The translations under genes and the position numbers were made by a program. A DNA stretch of 64,000 bases from Rhizomys pruinosus. Lineage: Eukaryota; Chordata; Mammalia; Rodentia; Spalacidae. Positions 44,921 to 56,803 of the stretch are shown here, in pieces; the stretch's first letter is position 1, and each line of letters begins with the position of its first letter. The notes beneath the pieces were generated by a model, which worked only from the letters and a program-made list of their open reading frames with translations, did no database searches and was not told the origin of the DNA. Where the stretch lies: the NCBI GenBank assembly GCA_009823505.1, contig VZQC01010551.1, positions 1,282,066-1,346,065 on the forward strand, read 5' to 3'.

Positions 44921-47160
44921 CTTTATGTGAGTACACAAAATGTACACAGGAAAATACTAAACCTCCAGAGCTCTTCAACTCTTTAACCCAATACACAAAT
45001 GAAGCCTTTAGATTAGATGTCGGGTTCCCTCCCACCTGGTTATACTCTCTTGTCAGTGGCTCATGCTCTAGCATATGCAGGCTTTTTCTTTATGTTCAGA
45101 AGTGTCCCCAAGAAAGCAAAGGACAGACAGACACGCCAAAGACCACATCAGAGAAAAAAACCTGTTTTACTTTCCCTCTGGTTAGGCTTTCTCCAAGAGC
45201 ATAGTAAATATGGACTCCTTCACCAGGAGAGATTTTAATCTTTGCTATCATTTGCTCCAGATGTTCACCTGGGGTTATAATAGGGTAGCTGAGAAATAAA
45301 TTCATTCTTTTAGCACCTACTATGTTAAAATATCCCATTATATGTTAGATGGAATTTTAATGTGAGTTAATTTTCAGTTCTTGCCCTCAGAAGCTTTAGT
45401 TCTGTATATGAACACAAGATTCCATCATTTGAATTTGGCCCTCTAATAGGAAAAGCAGCACCAAGCCATCTGCCTTGGATTTCTGAACATCAAAGTCCTG
45501 TCCAAGTCTGGAATCTATGAAGGGCTAGTAATTTTATCCAGCTCCATTTTACTATTGTTTCCCCCTTTGAGACATAAGCTACAAGACATGCTTATGTTTA
45601 AGGACTTGGGTAACATTTATTCAAAGAGCCTTTGATATATCTAATATTTTCTTATAAAATAAGTCATACTCAGAAGAAATTGAGTGGTATGTGTTGTGGA
45701 CAAATTCGTAAGCCATTCAGCAATGTGCATGAATAGTTTTTGCATTTATGTGTTCAAACAGAGATTGAACCCTGAGCTCTCTTAAGCACTGAGAATGGGA
45801 GTGATCTGAACTTGCTTTTGTGTCCATTCTCCTCCCAGACAGGAAGAGACAGAGAAGGGGCTGCCCGTTCAGAGAGAAGGAATCAGATCCCTTCATGGCA
45901 TGCAGAGCACCCACCATCCTCCTTTTGGCCTCGTTGCTTCTGCAGCTTCTCTAGGGGCAGCTAAGACAGCTTTCTTCCTTAGCCTTGTCCCACCTCACTT
46001 GCATTCTTGTCAAGGGCGTTTATAAGCACACAATCACAGTGATAGCTGACTGGCACACTCAACATTTTTAAAGACAAATTTTATACCTGTTAAAATATGG
46101 TGCTACATGATTGGTCTCTTCAATTTTTGAGAGAAAAATCATCCTGCTGTATTTGTTTTATTTGTCCACCAAATCCTACCTTTGGTGATAGACTGTCTAG
46201 AAAAATTACTAACAGTCTGGGTGCAGTGCAGTAAGAATCCAGCATTTCTCAAAGGCCCCAGGAAGAACATTTCCTGTAGCAGAGACACTGGGTCCTGTTT
46301 AAGATAAGATTTGCTGCCCAAAAAGTCATCCTACTTGAGAGGGTGGCAGATACACTGCCCTCCAGGGTTTTGTTACTTTAAATAGCCATGGGTCCTGGAA
46401 ATAGAGAGGAATGGAATGTTAAACAAATCCTGATCCTGCTGAAAATGAACTCGTGCCATCCTTGGTGATGATCTGACCATAAGGAATTCTCCAAATCACA
46501 CTTCTTGATCTGGTGATGATTAATTTCCTCCAGTAATGGACTATTCTTTTCAAGACAGATGTGGACTAATACACACACAAACTACACATAATTAAAATTG
46601 CCTGACGGGCTGGTGGCATTCTAGGGAGATTCACCACATCAGTAACACATGAAAACCTGTTGTTACTGTACATCTCTTTTCTCATCTCTCTTCTTTCTTT
46701 CAACAGGCTCTCACTCTAATCCAAGCTGGCCCTGACAGTTACTGCAAGTTTTATAATTTTTACAGGTGAAGCAGCTTGTACTCAAAGCTTGACATTTGTC
46801 TGGTCTTACCAATTTCAGGGTAGGGACATTGGTTGAAATCACTACTTCTCAATCTCATGTCTGTCACACCCTTACCCTCCCTTAGGTCCATCCCACTTGG
46901 AGAAACAAGATCACTTAAAACTTTAATTCTTTCTAAACTCTAGTCACATGCCCACACTCCAGCTTGTGTGTTTATTTATCAAAGATAGATGGCTAAGGCC
47001 ATCTTAAACTTACCATCAGTTTGGTGAAAATTATTTAGTTATTAATTATCAGAACCACATAAACTTATTCACATACCTCAGATATAGGTAAATATGCATG
47101 TTTAACATGGATTTACTTTAACGAAGTCCAGCTATTAAGAGTAGTCACTATTTGCATCTT
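44921..47160. other. Fbxl13 intron, repeat-poor
   Basis: About 2.2 kb with almost no recognisable repeat, the longest such stretch in the right half. No exon-like frame with splice sites was found on either strand. Confidence 0.5.
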
Positions 47161-47174
47161 TAAGAATAGGTTTA

Positions 47175-47418
47175 GGGCCTGGAGAGATAGCCTACTGGTT
47201 AAGAGCATAGACTGCTCTTGCAGAGGACCTGGGTTAGATCCCCAGCACCCACATGGTGGCTAAGAACCATCTGTAACTCCAATTCCAGGACAACTCCAGT
47301 TCCAGGGGAATCTGAGACCCTCTTCTGACCTCCGCGGCATTGCACGACACAGGTGCACAAACCTACAGGCAGACAGTACATTCATACACATACAAAAATA
47401 AATTTAAAAAAATTAAAA
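47175..47418 (+). mobile_element. B2 SINE
   Basis: Plus B2 with duplication aagaataggttta (47162 and about 47420). Confidence 0.93.
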
Positions 47419-47442
47419 AAAGAATAGGTTTAGTAGGTTTGT

Positions 47443-47600
47443 TTGTTTGTTTTTGCTCTTTTTGAAGCAGGGTCTTCCTGTAGCCCCAGCTGGCTTAGAA
47501 CTTGCTATGTAGACGAGGCTGGCCTTGAACTGACAAGAGATCTGCTTGCCTCTGCTTCCCAAGTGCTGGGATTAAAGGCATGTGCTACCATGCCTGGCTA
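47443..47600 (-). mobile_element. B1 SINE
   Basis: Minus B1 (tttgaagcagggtcttcctg ... accatgcctggc). Confidence 0.9.
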
Positions 47601-47876
47601 GTTTTAATAGGTTTTAAAATGGGCCAGCTTGTGACCACCTTCCTACATCTGGATAGAGTGTTTTACACTGTGACATCTGTGCTCAAACTTCCTGTCACAC
47701 ATGGAACTTGCAAGGGTTTGCTTTTTAATGAAGTGTCATTGTCATGGAATAGGATTTTATTTTTAAGGAAAGAGAGAAGAAGGGAATAATGAAGCTTCAA
47801 ATAAAGCCACTAGTTTCTTGTTTTGATTTGAACTAGCATCAGAGAATATGAGGAGACCAGGTTGTAGGTGATTTTT

Positions 47877-47895
47877 TTTTTTTTTTTTTTTTTTT
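47877..47895. repeat. poly(T) tract upstream of Fbxl13 exon
   Basis: About 24 T (47872-47895) roughly 95 bp before the exon acceptor; probably the tail of an old retroposon. Confidence 0.6.
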
Positions 47896-47988
47896 CTTTC
47901 TGGGACACGAAGCGAGCTAGGGAGATAATGGAGAAAGTGAAAACCATTTTAGGGTTTGATAAGATTCTTCCTTTTCTTTTTACTGCAG

Positions 47989-48089
47989 GATGAATTGATG
48001 ACGCACATTTCTGAAGGCTGCCCTGGGGTCATGTATCTCAACCTATCCAACACAATGATCACCAACAGGACTATGCGACTCCTGCCCAG
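47989..48089 (+). CDS. Fbxl13: Fbxl13 internal LRR exon
   Basis: A 101-nt exon with acceptor ttttctttttactgcag (ends 47988) and donor GTAATG (48090). It encodes DELMTHISEGCPGVMYLNLS followed by NTMITNRTMRLLPR, two LRRs of FBXL13, with the last codon split in phase 2. It joins in frame to 41220 (…CATVT|DELMTH…). FBXL-type LRRs form the substrate-binding curved solenoid next to the F-box, which contacts Skp1. No stop or frameshift. The next exon (expected to start in HFHNLQNLSL-like sequence) was not found downstream in this window. Confidence 0.93.
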
Positions 48090-48091
48090 GT

Positions 48092-49220
48092 AATGCTTGT
48101 AACTTTTCGTTGGTTTGTTTGAGACCAGGTCTTATGTACCAGAGGCTGGCTTTGAACTCATGGACTTCTGCTGCCTGGGTGCTGCTGCTTATGCTATTTG
48201 CATCACATTGAAAATAATTGTTCTCCCATAGGCTCTCGTTTGTTCTATTAGTCCTCAAAGATAATTCCCCCATCACTAGCACCTGACCATGACAACACCT
48301 CTATTCTGATAAGCAGACTGCTGCTTTACAGTCTCCAGTTGGTGTCCGCACTCTGTGCTTGACAGGTACAATTGATCATTGGTCTTCTAGCTTGCCAGTG
48401 TTTTTGCCATTCTTGTAACAATGTTCTCAGTAGCTTGAGATGCACCTTGCCTTGCCTTTTCTGCTCTACTTTCCTGGGCATTTGAGCCTGGCACCCAACT
48501 TCCGGTCTGGTGTCAGCCATCTTTCTGTAACAGAACTCTAGCATCCTTCCTCCCCAGCCCGAGAAGACTGCTGTCCAGCTTGGGTGCCTTATGTCCCATG
48601 AGATACCACCACATCCAGGGAATCTGACACCACTGACTTTACACTGCTCTAGGCTTTTACTCTGGAGAGTAGGGGTGCTTCTCCTTAGCCACTGATTCTC
48701 TGGAGAAGAGACAATGTAAAGCTGGATGAATCTTAAACTGCTCCCAAATTTATTTTATCCAGTTATTCTGTTTACACTCTGGAAAGTCTAATTAGAGTAT
48801 CTGATCATATTGAGAAACCTTCAGTTTTGACTTTGCAAAAACATTTCTCAAATCATTGTGAAAGACTGAACATTTTGAGATTTGTTGAAAAACAACACTG
48901 AGACATTTGGAAAAGCTTAAACAGAACAAATTCTGGGTGGCAGTTTTCATGTTCAGACTCTAACCAGTTTCCATGAATGAGAAAACCTCAAAAAAGTGAC
49001 GTTGAATTTCCTGTTTATGCCATTAATTGAGCTGCCATGCTTTCTTTAGTCAAATCTGCACACTTCCCTTTAGAATTTAGAGTTTCTTTGGCTACTTTTG
49101 AACAGAGAATCTTCCCCTACCAGGTACTTAACAGTTATTTACCTTTTCTTCATTGTATGTTTTTACTCAAATATATAATCCTTATAAAATTTTTTAGTGA
49201 TGAATGAAGCAATAATGCAA
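48092..49220. other. Fbxl13 intron, no recognised gene
   Basis: About 1.1 kb. A weak antisense B1-like patch lies at 48105-48190; the rest is unclassified. Confidence 0.5.
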
Positions 49221-49224
49221 GCTA

Positions 49225-49330
49225 GGGGGGGGTCAACAAACTATGACCCATGTGGCCCAAGGCCCATTTTTGTATGGCCCAATAGCAAGAAGGCTTTACA
49301 CTCCCCCTGTTAAATAGAAAATTATCCATC
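49225..49330. mobile_element. possible hAT-type DNA transposon fragment
   Basis: 'gtcaacaaactatgacccatgtggcccaagg...tttttgtatggccc' resembles the terminal part of mammalian hAT-family elements. From memory only. Confidence 0.4.
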
Positions 49331-49363
49331 ATTATTTATTGGCTATAGTGCTATATGATTCTT

Positions 49364-49365
49364 CC

Positions 49366-49416
<51 letters not shown>

Positions 49417-49417
49417 C
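49364..49417. repeat. (TATC)n microsatellite
   Basis: About 13 TATC units. Confidence 0.97.
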
Positions 49418-49470
49418 ATCCACATATGTAGTTCTTAGAAAGGTAACACATGCTTAAAACTTGTTCCTTT

Positions 49471-49695
49471 CGGGGATGGAGAGATAGCCTAGTGGTTAAG
49501 AGCACCGACTGCTCTTGCAGAGGACCCGGGTTCGATCCCCAGCACCCACATGGCGGCTGAGAACCGTCTGTAACTCCAATTCCAGGGGAATCCGACACCC
49601 TCTTCTGACCCCCACGGCATTGCACGACACGGGTGCACAAACCTACATGCAGACAGTACATTCATACACATACAAAAATAAATAAAATTAAAAAA
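49471..49695 (+). mobile_element. B2 SINE
   Basis: Plus B2, little diverged, with duplication aaacttgttcctttc (near 49457 and 49696). Confidence 0.94.
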
Positions 49696-50242
49696 AAACT
49701 TGTTCCTTTCTAATATTTTTCCACTCGTGACTCTATCTGCCCCTTCAAGGTTTTCATGGCCATTGTAGGGCCAGCTCCTCCATCTGTGACCTGTCCCTGG
49801 TAGCCTGGATGAGGCTGATGGGGAGTATTCTACATCATGGAAAATGACAAACATAATAAAACCAGACTTGACTTATATAAGTTTTAGTGATTGTTTAGAC
49901 TTAAGAAATTGGTAGAAAGGGAAAATTATGAAGAATAAATTAAAAAGCTTATCATGTCTGTAGCTACCACATTGTAAATAGCATAAAAGCTAGGGAAATA
50001 TTTCTTCAACTTCTAAAAATTATCTGAGTCAGTAAAGAAAGCACTCATGCTTTCATAGTTTGAGATCAGTCTGGGCACATGTCTCAGTTTGCCCAAGTCT
50101 TCAATGCAAATGGATGCAACATTTGAATAAAATGAGTGTGCTTGTAGCTCATGCGAACCCTACTCTTGCCCCACTGCAACCAGAAGTTTGCTGGCTATAT
50201 CTATAAAGGTCTGGTAAAAACAACAACAATAAAAAACATTGA

Positions 50243-50406
50243 CAGCTGGGTGTGGTGGTTCACGCCTTTTTAATCCCAGCACTTGGAAGGCAGAGGCAGG
50301 CTGATCTCTGTGAGTTCAAGGCTAGTCTGGTCTACATAGTGAGCTCCAGGCCAGCTGAGACTAAAGGGAGACCCTGTCTCAAAAGACCAAAAAAAAAAAA
50401 AAAAAA
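50243..50406 (+). mobile_element. B1 SINE
   Basis: Plus B1 (agctgggtgtggtggttcac ... gtctcaaaagacc) with A tail. Confidence 0.92.
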
Positions 50407-50770
50407 TCACTGAAAGTATTGTATGGTAATTAATTGGCTAAATAGAACTGACTATAAAGAATATTATATAATATATTAGTATTTATAAATTATATACTGT
50501 ACTACATAACCCTTGCATCTGTAAGATAGTAAGATATAGAACTTTATAGTAAACATATATATATATATTTTTTTTTTTTTTTGGAGAACTAGTTAGATAT
50601 TTATCTCTGTACTGATTAAGTAAAGATAAAATAAAGAACTGATTTATATTTTATAGCATTTAATCACTCTATCTGAAACATTATCTTTTCACATTTTCAA
50701 CATTCTTAAATCTTTCAATAAAATTTTGTTTAATCAGATAATTTTGTGAGTTATTTCTAGATGTCTTTTT

Positions 50771-51026
50771 ATTTTTATTTATTTATTTTTTTCATTTTAT
50801 TTATTTTGTATATGTATGAATGTACTGTCTGCACGTAGGTCTGTGCACCCGTGTCATGCAATGCCGCGGAGGTCAGAAGAGGGTCTCAGATTCCCCTGGA
50901 ACTGGAGTTCTCCTGGAATTGGAGTTACAGACAGTTCTTAGCCACCATGTGGGTGCTAGGGATCGAACCCGGGTCCTCTGCAAGAGCAGTCAGTGCTCTT
51001 AACCGCTAGGCTATCTCTCCAGCCCC
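50771..51026 (-). mobile_element. B2 SINE
   Basis: Minus B2 with duplication ctagatgtcttttta on both sides (50757 and 51028). Confidence 0.94.
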
Positions 51027-51029
51027 TCT

Positions 51030-52480
51030 AGATGTCTTTTTAATTGTCATTGTGAATGCTAGCCTTTCTGAGTGTATGCTCTAGCTTTATTTTCTAAATG
51101 GTCCTTTTTGAGTTCGAATATGAGATGTGGGTTTCTTTTTAAGCTTTCAATTGAATGACTTAAATTGATTTATTTTCTTTTAAAATGATGCATTTATGCC
51201 TATGCAGTTATTTTTAAATAAGAATTTAGGCAAAGGTTTTAAGATTTGTTAAATATTATTTCAATTTTCTACACAAGTACTCTATATTTGATTTCCTTTT
51301 TGACCCAATAATTATTTAGAGGAAATTTTTTTTGTTTAAAGTAGTTGGCATTTCTTTGATTAAACTTCTGTCTTTAATTATGTACTATAGTCAAGAAATG
51401 TGGACTGAATTATTTCAACCATTTTAGAATCCAGACTTCTTGAAGGACTAGTTTATAATTAGTTTCAGCATATCATCCCTGAATGTTTAAAACAAAGAGA
51501 GTTTAAGAAAACAAAACCCTGTGTATAGATGTATGTTCATAGATATAACTTCTTGATGTATTCTAATATAATATTGGTACATTAGTCACTATAATCACAC
51601 TTCTAATTTTTTGGTATCACTTTATATAAAGATTAATAAGGGTCTCACCATTTAGAGTAGGCTGCCCTTAGACTTGCAGTCTTCCTGCCTCAGCCTCATA
51701 GGTGCTGTGATTACAGGCATATACTACCAGACTAACCTTGGACTTTTAAAATCTCTATTAATATACTCACCTTTGCTCTTGTCTCCTATGTTTTTGTGAA
51801 AAAGCTTGATGTATGCCTGTATCTTTAACCTTTGTGTTATGGGGTTTTAGTTTTGTCTTTTATGCAGTGTGTAGCTAGCTTCTGTTTTTTAAACATGTTC
51901 ATCCTCCATGCATCTTGAAGAGAATAGCTCAAAAGATTAATTTTTCTCTTCCTCTCTCTCTCTCTCTCTTTTTTGAGACAGAGTATTAAGTAGTCCAGGT
52001 TGGCCTCAAACTCATTATGTAGTCAAGGTTGGACTTAAACTCCTGATAGTCTTGCCTCTACCACTTCTCCCACATTTAAAAATTGAGTGTGCACACTTAT
52101 TTTTTTGTCTTATTTTACATTTTCATGTTTACATTAACACACTGTATTCAGTGTCTCTGGTTTTTGCCATAGAAACTAGTTCATTTACTTTTATACAATG
52201 ATGGTATCTGAAAGATACATATATATATTCTGTTGTGTATTATAACTAGTGACTATATTTATTTTAAGATATATATATATATTCTAGATATATATATAGA
52301 TAAATATATATATATATTTAAGGTATACTATATATATTCTGTTGTGTATTATAACTAGTGACTATTTATATGTATTTTAAAATATGCTTTTAGATGCTTT
52401 TCTAATTATCAAAGTTAAGATGAAAAACAAGTAAACTTCTGCCCTAAACATAAACTTCTGCATTGAAAAATTTTTAAAAA
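51030..52480. other. Fbxl13 intron, AT-rich
   Basis: About 1.4 kb. Divergent antisense B1-like patches are at 51640-51740 and 51965-52075. A TA-rich block at 52215-52370 contains a 35-bp direct repeat (52222 and 52331). Confidence 0.5.
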
Positions 52481-52625
52481 AGACTGAGAAAAAGATGCAA
52501 GACATGTATAGCAGAATGCACGAGCTCTGAAGGGGTGGGGGCATGGAAGGGGGAACGGGTCTAAACTTTATTAGGAAATGTTGTATGAGATGTACAAAAG
52601 TTCAGTAAAAAAGAATTAAAAAAGA
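52480..52625 (+). mobile_element. 5'-truncated LINE-1 3' terminus
   Basis: About 145 bp matching the end of the L1 3' UTR at 5755-5900 (gactgagaaaaagatgcaagac ... ggtgggggcatggaaggg ... ttgtatgagatgtac) with A-rich end. Confidence 0.8.
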
Positions 52626-52900
52626 AAAAGCAACTTTGGACTCTGCATTCATCAAGAGGTCTAATGCATTAAAAAATTCCCCTGGAAGTTGACATCTTTC
52701 TACTTCTATCCCCCATATGAAAAAGAAATTGTCACAGTTTTAGATATCATGTAGTTTTCCTTTTAATATTTGTTTTAGTATTTGTGCTTAATATTGTAGT
52801 CCTGTTTATGATTATGTGATAATAACTAGTTTAGGTCACTCATTGAAGGCCTTTTCCCACAATTGCTTTGCTTTCTTTTTCTTTTTCCTTTCCTTTCTTT

Positions 52901-52910
52901 TTTTAAAATT

Positions 52911-52953
<43 letters not shown>

Positions 52954-53154
52954 TTTTTGTGTGTATGAATGTACTGTCTGCAAGTAGGTTTGTGCACCCA
53001 TGTGTAATGCCGAGGAGGTCAGAAGAGGATGTCGGATTCCCCCGGAACTGGAGTTAAAGATGGTTCTCAGCCACCATGTGGGTGCTGGGGATCGAACCCA
53101 GGTCCTCTGTAAGAGCCGTCAGAGCTCTTAACCGCTAAGCCATCTCTCCAGCCC
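52901..53154 (-). mobile_element. B2 SINE with (TTTA)n tail
   Basis: Minus B2; the tail is expanded to about 11 TTTA units (52911-52956); flanks are tcctttcctttctt. Confidence 0.93.
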
Positions 53155-53215
53155 CTCCTTTCCTTTCTTATGTGTTCCTTCCTTGTATTCCTCCCTCCCT
53201 CCCTCCTTCCCTTTT

Positions 53216-53365
53216 CCTTTATTGTTTTTGGTTTTGAGACAGGGTCTCCCCATAGCCCTGAGCTAGTCTGGAACTCAGTATGTAGAGCAGGCTGGCCTTG
53301 ATCCCAGAGGTCCACCTGCCTGCCTCTGCCACCCAGGAATTAATGGTGTGAGTCACTCAGCATCT
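53216..53365 (-). mobile_element. B1 SINE
   Basis: Antisense B1 (ttttgagacagggtctcccc ... gccacccaggaatt), followed at 53385-53490 by a second, older antisense B1-like stretch. Confidence 0.8.
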
Positions 53366-53529
53366 TTTTTTCCCCTTTCTTTCTTTTTATTGAGGCTGGT
53401 CTCACTATGTAGCCCAGATCAGCCTCACAATCCTCCCACCTCAGCCTCCTGAGTATTGGGATTGCAAGCATGCAGTATAATGCCCAGCCTCTTAAAAATC
53501 TCTCTTTTAATTAAAAAGGGGGGCATTTA

Positions 53530-53805
53530 TATACTTTTGTTTTTTGTCTATATGAGTGTTTTGCCTGGATGTATGTGTCTCTGTGCATGTATGTAAGGGT
53601 CCCTGTGCATGTATGTAAGGGTCCCTGTACATGTATGTAATGGTCCCTGTGCATGTATGTAAGTGCATGTAATAACCACAGATGCCAGAAGAGAACATTT
53701 GCTCCCCTGGAATTGGAGTTGCAGATGGTCGTTAGCTGCCATGTGGATGCTGGGTCCTCTGCAAGAACAGATAGTGCTCTTAGCCAGTGAGCCATCTCTC
53801 AGCCT
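53530..53805 (-). mobile_element. B2 SINE with internal 22-bp tandem repeat
   Basis: Antisense B2 in which the 'ctgtgcatgtatgtaagggtcc' segment is repeated about four times with 22-bp period (starts 53581, 53603, 53625, 53647). Repetitive HAQGPL/YMYRDP peptide frames are translations of this. Confidence 0.85.
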
Positions 53806-53809
53806 TTCT

Positions 53810-54535
53810 TATAAACTTTATTAGTTCTTTTAATCCTTGAATCATCCTATGGTGTCTAGAGATATAATCTTAGAACCTCTTTTTCAAAAAAGATACAGGA
53901 CTATTATATTTTTCAGCCAGCGATCTCTGGAAATGATTATTATATTAGGAGGTGAGCAGCTTCTCCTGCTCTGTCGGCCTCCAGCCAGCCCCGTTAAGGC
54001 TTTCAAGTTCTACAAGTGCTGTTCCAAAGGCACTTGAGTTTTTGTTCTTTTGTTGGTAACCCACTTTTTTCCCTACTAAGATATTTGCAAACCTTTCTTT
54101 TTCTCTGAGAAATTAAAGATAATTTCCCAAACTTAACTGTGTTCTTTTCATTATTTTTTTCCTGGAATATAGTAAACCTTTTGAACATTGACCCTTGAAC
54201 TTCCCTTAGCTAAGGAAGCCGTTGCTCTTTTGAATGCGCCTAGTCATTTGCTCAGGATTTGTTTTGAACAATCTCTTGTTATTTCTAGATTATGTTTTAT
54301 CACTGTCCTTCAAAGCTGCCACCATCTCTTGCATCACTCGTTCTGTATATGTGTCCCGACTAGCACAGCCTTATCTGACTTGGTACTTCCTGAAGGTGCT
54401 CCAAAGACAGCAGTGTTTGGTAAATGCTTAGTGTCTGGCTAGGGTGGTGGATATAGGGATGCTCTGATGATTTCCATGGGAAAAGTGGCCCCACTATAGC
54501 CAATTATAAGCTTTTAAACTGATGTCTTTTAATAT
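53810..54535. other. Fbxl13 intron, no certain feature
   Basis: About 720 bp. 54190-54440 has a weak L2-like flavour; no exon is supported. Confidence 0.4.
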
Positions 54536-54539
54536 GCAC

Positions 54540-54686
54540 TTGGGAGAGATAGCCTAGTGGTTAAGAGCACCAACTGCTCTTGCAGAGGACTCGGGTTCCA
54601 TCCCCAGCACCCACATGGCAGCTAAGAACCGTCTGTAATTCCAATTCCAGGAGAACTCCAGTTCCAGGGGAATCCGAGACTCTCTT
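54540..54686 (+). mobile_element. B2 SINE, 5' part (split by retroposon)
   Basis: B2 head and body up to ccgagactctcttc. The B2 continues at 55626 after the insertion. Confidence 0.93.
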
Positions 54687-54722
54687 CTTCTTTTTTTTTT
54701 TTTTTGACAATGTCATCAGATT

Positions 54723-54757
<35 letters not shown>

Positions 54758-55611
54758 TTTTAATTTATTTTTTTAAGGGATTCTACAATATAACGACACA
54801 GTTGTTTGCAGATAACATTGATGTTACTCAGTCAGTTAGGTAATTGGTGCATTTTGCAAGTATCTATGTCCAAATTTTGAACAACCCAAGGTTCCCATAG
54901 ACCAGTTGGAGAAGCTTGTATGCACAGGCATGTTGATCAATCAGGAGTCCAGACTATATTCCTGTAGTCTCATGATTCACCCCTATCTCTCCACAGCCCT
55001 TACATTCTACCACACCTCCTCCTCCGCAGTTTGTTCCCTGGGCTTTGGGAAAGGGGCACAAGTGGGTGAGAAGAAAACAGTCTAATTTCTTTGGAGTTGT
55101 CATTTTGGACTCCAGTCTGTTCAGGTTGTTTCCCTTCATGGATTGACAGCTTTCCCAGTGATACCCTTTTTAGTCATACTAACAAAGCACAAGCTATTGG
55201 ATATACAGGCATTTAAGCAGTACCACTTATTATGTCAAGCTAAGCTGTGAGCATAGACACAGATGCTTGGATGGTATGCTAATCCGCAAACTGGTTTCTC
55301 TATAAAGGGTGACAAGTTCTTATTGTGGCTTATAACATCGCCTAACCACTAGTTGACTGTTTATAATGGGCCCTAATGAAGTTTACCTTCCAGATGCTGA
55401 GAAACCTTCCTACCCTTTTTTAGGAAAAAGAAAAACATGATGGTAATGAAACCACTCCCTAATTGTAAACTAGAGCCAATTGTTACAGTGGTAATTTCCT
55501 ATAAAACAGGCATAACGTATTAACTGATTGATAGGCATAGGAACTGTGAAAGGATATTTCTCTATCTAGAGCCAAATTCAATAGTAAAGTGTTTATAAGT
55601 TGTGTAATTAA
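54687..55611 (-). mobile_element. poly(A) retroposon of unknown family, copy 2
   Basis: About 925 bp inserted in a B2 with a 14-bp duplication, ccgagactctcttc (54673-54686 and 55612-55625), and a T tract at its left end, i.e. a poly(A)-tailed RNA on the minus strand. Minus-strand 55356-54912 is homologous to plus 4643-5072 of copy 1 (shared 'tagtggttagg.gatgttata', 'acttgtgccccttt', 'gtagaatgtaagggctgtg'). The 5' parts differ. A (TTTA)n tract and 16 unique bases separate the body from the terminal A run. Confidence 0.8.
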
Positions 55612-55625
55612 GCCGAGACTCTCTT

Positions 55626-55713
55626 CTGACCACCGCGGCTTTGCACGACATGGGTGCACAAACCTACATGCAGACAGTACGTTCAAACAAAAATAAATAA
55701 AATTTAAAAAAAA
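55626..55713 (+). mobile_element. B2 SINE, 3' part
   Basis: Remainder of the B2 begun at 54540 (tgaccaccgcggctttgcac ... aaataaataaaattt). Confidence 0.9.
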
Positions 55714-55975
55714 ATTCAGCTCATAGGCGGGTACATGCCAGCTCCAGGGCCATGACTGTGGGAGACTTGTGGGGGTGCCTGAGACACTCAGCGGCTCCTT
55801 AGAGTCCTGTACTCCTGTGATCTAGAATCTCATTTAAGACTTTTATTTAAATATTCCATACTAACATTATATAATGATTATATGTGCATGCATGTATATA
55901 GCTATATTTATGAATTATTTCTACTTTTGTGAAGTTATTAAGACTTCTTGGTGAAATAGTTTGAGTACATAATAA

Positions 55976-56034
55976 TATATGTGTGTGTGTGAATATATAT
56001 ATGTATATATGTATATATATATATACATATATAT
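55976..56034. repeat. (GT)/(AT) microsatellite
   Basis: Short GT run, then TA-rich repeats. Confidence 0.9.
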
Positions 56035-56159
56035 TCAGAAGGAGAGAGACAGAGAGAGAAAGATAATATTATAAAACACAAAAATCCATATGTGAAAACC
56101 TGAATTTGCAAGCGAGGTTAATTAACAGTAGTTTATATTACCTTGGTAGATTGCTGTTT

Positions 56160-56305
56160 GGTTTTATTTTTGAGATAGGCTTTCACTCTACAGCCCAGGC
56201 TGGCCAGGAACTTGCTATGTACCTTAGTCTGGCTTAAACTTGTGACGATCTTCTTGCCTCTGCTTTCTAAATACAGGGATTACGGATGGGAACCACCATG
56301 GTTGA
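56160..56305 (-). mobile_element. divergent B1 SINE
   Basis: Antisense B1 remnant (tttttgagataggctttcac ... ccaccatggttgat). Confidence 0.75.
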
Positions 56306-56577
56306 TTCTTTTTCTTTTTTCTCTTTTCTTAAATTTCAAACATCCGTGTCAAACCTACTTTAAGATACCCCTTTTACCTTTAGGAAATTTAACATATTAG
56401 TATAGATATGTGATTAAATTGAGGAGGGACATTTATTTTAGAAAGGAAGGTATAATTTAGTAGGTAAGATTCAAAAATCGAATTCCAAATAAGAAGTTTG
56501 TTTTGGTTTCAATTTCTAGTCCTTTCTATTCAGTGAAATTTTAGAATAAATGCTATTTGATACTGACATTTTATTTT

Positions 56578-56803
56578 TTTAAATTTATTTACTCTCTTTA
56601 TTTTATGTATATAAGTGTACTGCCTGCATGTATGTAAGTGCACTTGTGTCATGCAATGCCCACAGAGGTCAGAAGAGGGTATTGTACTCCCCTGGAACTG
56701 GAGTTATGGACGGTTGTTACCTGACATGTGTGTGCTGGGAATCAAACTTGGGTCCTCTGCAAGATCAACCAGTGCTCTTAACTGCTGAGCCATCTCTCCA
56801 GCC
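56578..56803 (-). mobile_element. B2 SINE
   Basis: Minus B2 (tatataagtgtactgcctgc ... gagccatctctccagccc). Confidence 0.92.
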
